A DNA stretch of 64,000 bases from Eleginops maclovinus (Eukaryota; Chordata; Actinopteri; Perciformes; Eleginopidae): assembly GCF_036324505.1 (NCBI RefSeq), contig NC_086370.1, forward strand, positions 15,526,600 to 15,590,599, given 5' to 3'. How positions within the stretch are numbered: the stretch's first letter is position 1; each line of letters starts with the position of its first letter. Under the pieces are notes generated by a model that ran no database searches, was not told where the DNA came from, and worked only from the letters and a program-made list of their open reading frames with translations. Below, piece after piece: positions 10,901-64,000 of this stretch. A program made the translations under genes and the position numbers.

Positions 10901-13900
10901 TTTAAATATATTCTAGCAATATTTAGTGTATGATTCAAACAAAGTACACAAGACAATAATCAAGTCTAAGAATCTGGAATTTAAGGATTTTGGCATAAGA
11001 AAACGGACTCCAAACAATTAATTGACTATATGGTTTTGTGCACATTAACCATGATTGTCTGCTTGTTCTGGCTTGATGGTTTGCACCTGTCCTGCTGATG
11101 ATGCAAAAGTTAATTTTAAGTGGAGTCAGTGCTCTGAAAGTGTTACATTTCACACCATGTTTGTATTTTAACACTTCAAAATCAGGCAAAGTCCCAGTAG
11201 TATCGCCTTTCAGATTCTGCAGTATCTGATTTTAAAGAAATGACAAGCTTTCACAACGTCTTTGCTATGGAGTCAAATGTTTTCACTTTTCAGATTTGCT
11301 CATAGAATTATGATTAGCTCAATGCTATCTCTGAAGCATTATCCTCACCTAAACCGTGAAAAATAACAAATACATTTGTTTTAGAGGACGAGGTTATGTC
11401 CTTCTACTGATCCTCTGTTTACTCGCTCTGTACCCAAGAGACACTCATTGCATGACCTTGGACAGGAACACAAAAGGAACAGATTGAGGGAGGCTTAGGC
11501 AGTAGAAGAAGAAGAAAAGCAGAAAGATTGTGTTGCACACTGGAGCTTATTTTTCCATCATCATTTCCCACCCGTTAAATCTGAAATTGAAATGTTAACA
11601 TGTTTTTTCTCAAACACAGGTCTGCATGCTTAGCAGCTGCTGGAAAAAAAATAAAGACAGATTAGACGTATCTCAGGACTTTTCTAATCGTCAAGCTTTA
11701 CAGAAATACTACTATACCAGTGACACATTTCATTATAGAAGAATAACTCATGTAATAATTATGTCCAACATCCTATTTCCCCTTTATTTTTCACTCCATC
11801 ATGTCCCCATTAGATTTGGCTAACAGTGAGGGAGTAATGAAAACAGCTCCGACACACACCAGTGCCTAGCATAATCAGGCTTCAGCGTGTATCCTGCCTG
11901 TTTATGTCCTCTCATTATTTATGGATTGTATATTTGAAGTCTGGCTATAATTGACCCTGCTCTGTTGATAGTCAAACATGCTAAATGATTGTGGGTGTCT
12001 ATTTTTATTTACAGAAAAGGGACTATTTTGATTAGGAGAGTGCAACTAACCTTTATATCATCGCAAAGTCTGAGCCTCCTATCAGCAGACGGAGACTCGG
12101 ATAGTCTAAGGAGGAATTTCCAGTACTGTTTTCAGTAGGCTCGGACTGGATTGGCTCGGAAAATGTGTCTCTAATCATACATGTATTTTTGTCTCGGTTC
12201 ATTTATATTAATAAAGGCACAGATTGTGTTAATATGTAGAGAAAAAACACATGTACAGAGTTTTCCCCTTTGGTGAACGCGAAATCACCTGGTGAGATGG
12301 TTCTTAAATGAATTTGTATGCCTGTGGTACATCTCTTCAGTCACACAATGGGAATCAGTAGTCTGTGTGGAGTTATGCAGTGTGTGACTGGAATACAGAG
12401 CGTGTTTTTCTGACAGAATGTCAGATCATACCTACACTTGCGGAGCCTGACTCAAGCCCCCTGCCATTTGAAGCGGAGTGAAAGAGGAGATCACGATGTG
12501 TGCGGATGTGTGCGGATGTATGGAGGTGAACCATCAAAGTTTAATGAAAGTTTCATTTGTTGACATTCCCCCAGTGAGGGCTTAGTCTCTCACCTCCTGC
12601 ACTGACACGTGTTTCTGTTTCCTATTGCTGCATCGCAAGGGAAACCGAATCGGCATTCTCTCTACACATGAAAATGTAGGAATATCTTACAGTATATGAA
12701 AATAAATTCTTGGAATGGATGCAAATGTTCGCTCTGCAGTGCAAACATTGTCAAAATTGACATGGAGTTAAATTTGTTTTCTGATCATATGAATTAATGC
12801 ACACTGACTGCAGCACTTCTCATTTGGTTGAAACCTGCAAATATATGTTTAGGGTTTAAAGCCAAAGGAAGGCAGAAACAGTACTGTGTTTTGGCCGGAT
12901 CTTTACTTGGCTGTGGACCTGAAATCCTTTCTGGCTGAGGCATCAAACGGACATTTTGGAATCTCCTCTTGCTGGCTAACACAGCAAGCCAGGCCAGATT
13001 AATGAACAAGCTTATCCTGATGCCACACAGTACCGACGGGCATTCTTGATTCCCCACTGAGGATTCCCTGTCTTGTAATCTTGGGGAACCCGTTAGGATT
13101 CTTAGAAAGTATTTATTTTAGTTTTGACAGAAATATTGTAGTTACGGTTTCCTATCATTTCTCACGAAACTACAACCGCAAGGATATTTGTTTTCGGCCT
13201 TTGATGTTGACCTCTAGATGCTCTGTAATAATAGCATGCAAATCAGCTCATGATTGTGCTACTTTATAAGCCCCAGGCTTTGGATTTTATTAATATTCTG
13301 AACAAGTAGGTTTTTCGTTTTGTATATTAGCTTAAAAGTGGCAGATTAAAATTCCAACATTATTACACATCCTACGGGCAAGGCTTTAAAGGAAACGGTA
13401 AACAGTAAACCTGTGAGGCTTTTCTAGATAATTGATAATAGTAAAAATGGACCATGATTTTGCAGGTAATTTGTTTCACTGGAATAAGCCAAAAAATCTT
13501 CCTATGCGTTTACAATTTATAAACAGTTTTCCTAAATTAATTTACATAAATGATAATATACCAATATTGAGATTTTAAGTCACAAATACCATTATGGAAG
13601 ATAAGGTCTGTATTGCCCTTTGTTTTCGAATACTATCCTCTGGATCCAGGTGTGTCTACTAAACAAAGACACCGGTCTGACAGAAATGCAAAGGCAGGAA
13701 GATTTGAGTCACTGCTCTCTTGACCTGGGTAGTTGGCCTTAATGTGAAGCGATTATGCCGTACGTTGTCAGCCCCCATCACCTGTCTGTAAGACTCTGCT
13801 CTGTCCCTGTCACAGTGCCACTTACGAGTCAGAGGAAGTCATTAGACAGAATCCCTTTTGCAGGAATAAATCTTGTGTGAAATTGTGCCTCAGTCTTAGG

Positions 13901-14120
13901 GCACTTCCTATTTCTTCCACGGACAAGCCGTGATGAGTGTTTGAACATTTTTTGGACTGCCAGATAAACTGAGAGCGTAAGACTCGCATGTGTGTTTATA
14001 CATTTTAGTTACTGTTATTATGTGTTAATGGTGTCATGTGAGCGCTGCTACATTTAGCCTACTTGCAATACTAGAACTTGAAACCCGCACACATTCAAGT
14101 GCAACAAACGCACGCATATG

Positions 14121-14124
<4 letters not shown>
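10901..14124. other. Intron sequence, nothing recognised
   Basis: AT-rich non-coding sequence with no exon signals. Frames of 60-90 codons (for example 12794-13057 minus) have no recognisable domain. Confidence 0.5.

Positions 14125-14163
<39 letters not shown>
14125..14163. repeat. (CA)n microsatellite
   Basis: An uninterrupted CA dinucleotide run of about 39 bases. Confidence 0.97.
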
Positions 14164-14165
<2 letters not shown>

Positions 14166-14899
14166 GAGATAGTCTTACAGTATAGCCAGTGAAGTGCACC
14201 TCGGAAAACATCTGACAGATTGAGCTTTGCACTTTAAATACAGAAAGGGATACACCAATGAAAACATACACGACTATTAACGACAAAACAAAGACATCAC
14301 GTCCGATTGCTTCTCCACTGACTTGATGCCGGCCACTTCATGTCATCTAATCACATGTGAAATCATTAAATCTGTATCTGAATTTAGTCAGATTAAGTCG
14401 TTAACAACTACTACAGATGCAATGTCAGCTATACTAAGCAATCCTTTTCTAAATGTGTCACTGCAGGCAGAGGGAATGCCCTTTCCATTCCCATTCTTTT
14501 AGGTTCCCCCTGAGTGTTATTACATTGGTCCTGATTTGCACTGGCGGTGGCTCGGTTGGTTGTCTTTGGTAGACTGTGTCTTTGAGGTCGACAGCCAGCC
14601 CTCGTAGACATTGTGTTTGTGTGAAAAAGGGTTGGGGGATGGACATTCTTTTACAGCTGAATAACTGGGTCAGTTTAAGATGATGACGCTTCTTATCTCC
14701 TCAGCTCATCGCTGGGTGTTCACTGTTCAGCTTTCCAGCAACCAACCACTGCTAAACCATACATCTCCGCCCCTCTTTACCATCCTCTCCCTTTTTAATC
14801 CATTTGACGATGCAACTTCTATAAACAGTAGAAACTAGCAAGGAAATGTCAGTGTATGCATCTATATATACTGTACATGCATTCAAGTGCAATGCTAAA
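14164..14899. other. Intron sequence, nothing recognised
   Basis: No exon or repeat is identified between the CA microsatellite and the inverted SINE. Confidence 0.5.
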
Positions 14900-15220
14900 G
14901 AATCAGAGGATGAAACCCTCTTTATTAGTCACATACATGCACACAGCAGAGCACACACAGTGAAATTGGTCCTCTGCATTTAACCCATCCTAGTACTAGG
15001 AGCAGTGGGCAGCTATTGTGCAGCGTCCGGGGAGCAATGGGGAGGGGGGATTGGAGGTGTCCGGTGCCTTGCTCAAGGGCACCACAGCAGGGCCTAGGAG
15101 GTGAACTGGGACCTCTCAAAGTAGCAGTCCACTTTCCATATTTCAAGTCTGTTCGGGGACTTGAACCGGCGACCCTACGATTCCCAGTCCAAGCCCCTAC
15201 TGACTGAGCCACTGCTGGAC
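14900..15220 (-). mobile_element. tRNA-derived SINE, minus orientation
   Basis: Inverted copy of the SINE at 2266-2586. Read on the minus strand it starts GTCCAGCAGTGGCTCAGTCA, carries the same A and B boxes and ends TTTCATCCTCTGATTC. About six substitutions separate the two copies. Confidence 0.85.
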
Positions 15221-16047
15221 AAAAAATGGTGCTTCTCAGTGTTGGGGGGGGGTCTACTCTTTCTGCAGCACTCAGTAGACAATGCCATCTTTTTTGCATT
15301 CCACTCTTAACATTGTCGACTTACAGTAAACATGTTCATATGGTTGCAGCACAACCAAAGATATCGTCTTTTGAATTCCATGAATTATTGTTGAAAAAAA
15401 TCCTAATTTTATTACCTGGGGCATTACGCGCAAGGCAAAATCAACCCCTATCAGTTTGTTTGAAGATTTGAGTGTGCTATGCTAGTTGTTTCTAATGTAA
15501 CCCCCACACCCTAGTCTCACGCAGAGGTTAATCGTGGGCTACAAAGGTTAAGCAGCTTCACCCACACTCCTGGATTTTTTATTGTTTTAATACTCGAAGA
15601 CTTTAGCAAGTTTGGCATTCACATTGCACCTGATAAATACTAACTAATCACACCATGCCATTTTCTGTGAAAAAGCATATTTCCACATTCATTTTGATAA
15701 GATAATGCCTTGTATCAGTTGAAAAAAACCTGATGTTATCATAGAGTTTTAGCTAAAGTGATCCCCCCTTCTCCTCTGTGGCCAGGATCCCCATCATTTT
15801 CCATTCAAGCAGCAAACCATTAAAAATGCATGGTGATTGGGGCTGTTTGCTTAATACCTCAGCCACAATACATAGGATCAATCCAAAGGACCCTCAATGA
15901 AAGTAATCAAGCTTCCATCATCAATAATGAATGGCACAATCAGCAGGGACATTTGGCTCCTATTGGGAGATGGCTGAATGGGGGAATAGATCGCAGGGGA
16001 GAAACCATTTTGCATGGCGACGTTGGTCAGCTGCTACTAAGATGATA
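15221..16047. other. Intron sequence, nothing recognised
   Basis: A run of G (15244-15251) lies next to the SINE. No exon is seen. Confidence 0.5.
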
Positions 16048-16395
16048 ATTATGATAACAGTAGTGATGGTGAATAGAGCAGCTAAAGATTATTTCCACTA
16101 TCGACTAACCTGCAGATTATTTTCTAGATCATTAATTTAAGCTCTATAAAATGTCCATCCAATTTTTATGGTCCAAGGTGATGCTTCTACATGTTTTATT
16201 TTTCAGTCCGAGACCCAATGTTTTTCAGTTTCATGTGATATAAAATGGAAAAGGCAAGAAATCTCCACATTTGATAGCTGAATGTTACATTTTGCCATTT
16301 TTGCATTATAATTTTGATGAATCGAAATGAAATAATTGGCAATTCTGTATCTATTGATGGACCAATCCATTTACTCTACTAAGCAGCTCTAATTG
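16048..16395 (+). repeat. Dispersed teleost repeat, diverged copy
   Basis: The recognisable blocks, in order, are CTATCGACTAACCTGCAGAT, GCTCTATAAAATGTCCATCC, TGGTCCAAGGTGATGCTTCT, CACATTTGATAGCTGAA and TGCATTATAATTTTGATGAA. This order matches a widespread fish interspersed repeat known to me by pattern only, so I give no family name. Degraded relatives occur at 10795-10900 and, inverted, near 29000-29160. Confidence 0.6.
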
Positions 16396-17121
16396 TGAAA
16401 AAGTGCAATTTAATGGAGGGATTATTTTGCGGCCATTTTTTGCCAGAGGAAGCAGAAACTGCCTGGTCTGATTTACATGCATATAAATTAATTCACAAAC
16501 CTCTGAAATAATAGCAGACATGTAGATGTTTTCTAAATCATTGAAACACTATAGGGTGTCTCTCTACAGGATTGAATAACTTTTAGATGACAGGCTCAGG
16601 TGTTGCTTACAGGAACACAAGGTGCGTTATCTTACTGGTCATATATAGTCCATGAAACCTTATACAGACCATAGTTCAGCAGGTCCACCATCCCCCACAC
16701 TGACTCACTGTAGTGGTTGAGGAGTGCATGTCAACACTTGATAACTGTGGTCCTGTCTAAGCACTTCCTCTCAACACCCCGATACATTGTTACTACTCTT
16801 CTGTGCACTAGAGCTTACATATGTGTATCCTTTCTTTACTTCCTGTGATTGTATCGGCTTGACTCTGCCTTTATTTAATGGGCTGTATTTGCTCACACGA
16901 GGTAGAGCATTCATTATTCAGCGCATGTTTGTTTTTAAATGTGTTGCAACCCACAGGAGGCAAGTCACTGTATAATTACAGATACCCAACCTAGTGTTGC
17001 ATATTGTGTTCGCCCCAGCTGAATACTTTGTTTACTATACATAAAGGAGCAGAGTTATAGGACCTTTTCCACTCAATGCATAACATTAATTTCCCTTTGG
17101 TCTGTGCCTTTCTCTCCTCAG
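16396..17121. other. Intron directly upstream of the S1 exon
   Basis: Ends in a pyrimidine tract and CAG at 17119-17121. The exon that should precede it (S0 and the S0-S1 loop) was not found anywhere upstream in this window. Confidence 0.7.
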
Positions 17122-62593
<45,472 letters not shown>

Positions 62594-64000
62594 GTAAGAG
62601 ACGCTGATTTTATTCTCCTTCCAGCACTTCAAATGGGGAGTGAGAGGAAGTCAGAAACAGGGAAGAAGGGAAGGAGGACGCGAGGAAAGGATGGAGGGAT
62701 GCGTGTGAGAGATACTTCAGAGGCGAATGGTGAGATGGTGGGAGTTTGGATGGATGGGAGGGGGCAAATTAGGGGTGGCAGAAGAGGGAGGTATGAAACT
62801 CTGTGAGAGAAAGAGAGAGGAGAAGTGCCCTGTTAGGCACTGGCTGTTTAGGATGGCATGCTGTCAGCTGTTAATGACAGAGCTGAAATAATATTTCTGT
62901 CATGAAAAGCGTCTGTGAGGAGCCGTTTGAAAACTCCTCTGGCTTTAAAGTCCCAGCTGTCATCTCCTCCGGTCTGGTCCACGTGTGCTCCTTAAACAAT
63001 GATGGCACTAATGACACCAGCAACCAATCAGAGGGACCTGCATGGTTACTTTGCCCTCAGGCTACTCCTCTATTGTGGGAACCCCTGTGAGTACTGTTTC
63101 TGGTACTTAAGGCCATATGTGCGATGTATCATCACAATCAAATATGAATTCAAATATTACCTTCCTTTTATCCTGTCCTGTGGAATTACATTGCTGTTAA
63201 TTGATTTTGAAAGATAAAAGGGGTAGGTTTTTGTGCTCCCCCGGCTGCGAGGCGGGGTTAGCAACACGGCAGTGTGGAAAATACAGGGAGGCCGAGCCGT
63301 GCGCATTGCAAAGGCAGGATAAAGGCATGGTGGAGAAGATCTAAGAGGACAGGAACACTCATAGCTACGCTGCCCTACTCTTAATTAGGGAAAGTGTTTG
63401 GGTTGTCATGTCTAGGACTTTACCGTTATTTAAAGAGAGAGCTGCGTGGTTTTTGTCACTGTAAGTTGCATTGCATTAGAAAGTCCTGTATCTGAATGGT
63501 GTGGGTACAAAATAAATCCAAATCAAGTGGATTTGACATCTCTAAAAGCAACTACAAAAATCTACATATTTACATTTCTTATAATAGATTTAATTTCTGT
63601 CTATTAACTCTTCAAATCAGTTTCCACATATTGCTTTTGGTTATTATTTTACTATGGTGTATTTTCCTTATAGTTTAGTAGAGTTCTTTGTATGTTGGTC
63701 CTGCTTGCTTCCCTTAGGCAGTTATCCTTGTGCGTTGGCATGCCTATGTGATGGCGTCCAGTATTTTGTCGGCCTCCCCCTCAGTTCTCAAAAAAAACAA
63801 GCACTTAATAAGCCTTTACACTTGCCGAATCATTAGCCCAACACAGAGTCATACCCTTCAGTCTAGTTTGCAACAGAGAATCTTTTTTAGTTGCCCTTGC
63901 TCAGAGGGAGAATTTCTTTTTTGTAGAACTGCTACAAAAACAACTAGACATTGGCACATTTCCAGCTAACTGCTTGTTTAAAAGGCTGTTTAGTTTGCCT
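62594..64000. other. Intron after exon 23, nothing recognised
   Basis: A purine-rich stretch (GGAAGAAGGGAAGGAGG and similar) lies at 62640-62820. The next exon (RCK2 side) is not reached. Confidence 0.65.

Noticed and set aside
1..17121. Search for the BK exons encoding S0 and the S0-S1 loop
   Set aside because: No sequence resembling the expected residues before VVLVFALS was found, so they must lie upstream of the window.

Overview
This window is a stretch of a ray-finned fish (teleost) nuclear genome carrying the middle part of one gene on the plus strand: kcnma1 (slo1), the pore-forming alpha subunit of the BK large-conductance calcium- and voltage-activated potassium channel. The evidence is a chain of spliced coding exons with AG/GT borders and matching phases, which together read continuously from transmembrane segment S1 through the pore and RCK1 to the RCK1-RCK2 linker (about 548 codons without optional exons). 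Teleost origin is inferred from the repeat content: a Tc1-like transposon, tRNA-derived SINEs and TTAA-flanked MITEs of fish type. Whether this is the a or b teleost paralogue cannot be decided here. Exon numbers below are provisional and follow the mammalian scheme from memory.

Layout. 1-17121 is upstream intron, with no BK exon that I could find. It holds a pyrimidine microsatellite split by a SINE (2193-2644), a small acidic ORF of uncertain origin (about 4401-4709), a nearly intact Tc1 element (7065-8671) and a second, inverted SINE (14900-15220). 17122-35431 holds the S1 to S6 exons (3 to 8). 37008-37281 holds a tandem pair of 92-nt, mutually exclusive exon 9 copies encoding the end of S6 and the S6-RCK1 linker. 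42922-45190 is a dense cluster of RCK1 exons. 46584-46595 is the 12-nt SRKR microexon. 49334-49587 ends RCK1. 49588-62499 is the large variable region (splice site C2), which contains the STREX exon (54126-54299) and at least one further strong optional-exon candidate (60323-60637). Exon 23 of the linker is at 62500-62593. The window ends in the next intron, before RCK2 and the calcium bowl.

The most interesting signals concern alternative splicing. (1) The exon 9a/9b pair is separated by only 90 nt. That short intron carries two perfect TGCATG (RBFOX-type) hexamers, and joining both copies shifts the frame into a stop. (2) A 105-codon in-phase open exon with a strong acceptor lies between STREX and exon 23. 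(3) An Arg-rich open frame in the S3-S4 intron ends in a good donor with exactly the phase needed to splice to the S4 exon; it could be an alternative first exon or a large cassette. (4) A Cys-rich candidate exon lies before STREX. The coding and splice evidence for the constitutive exons is very strong; the optional exons outside the known 9a/9b, SRKR and STREX set are predictions.
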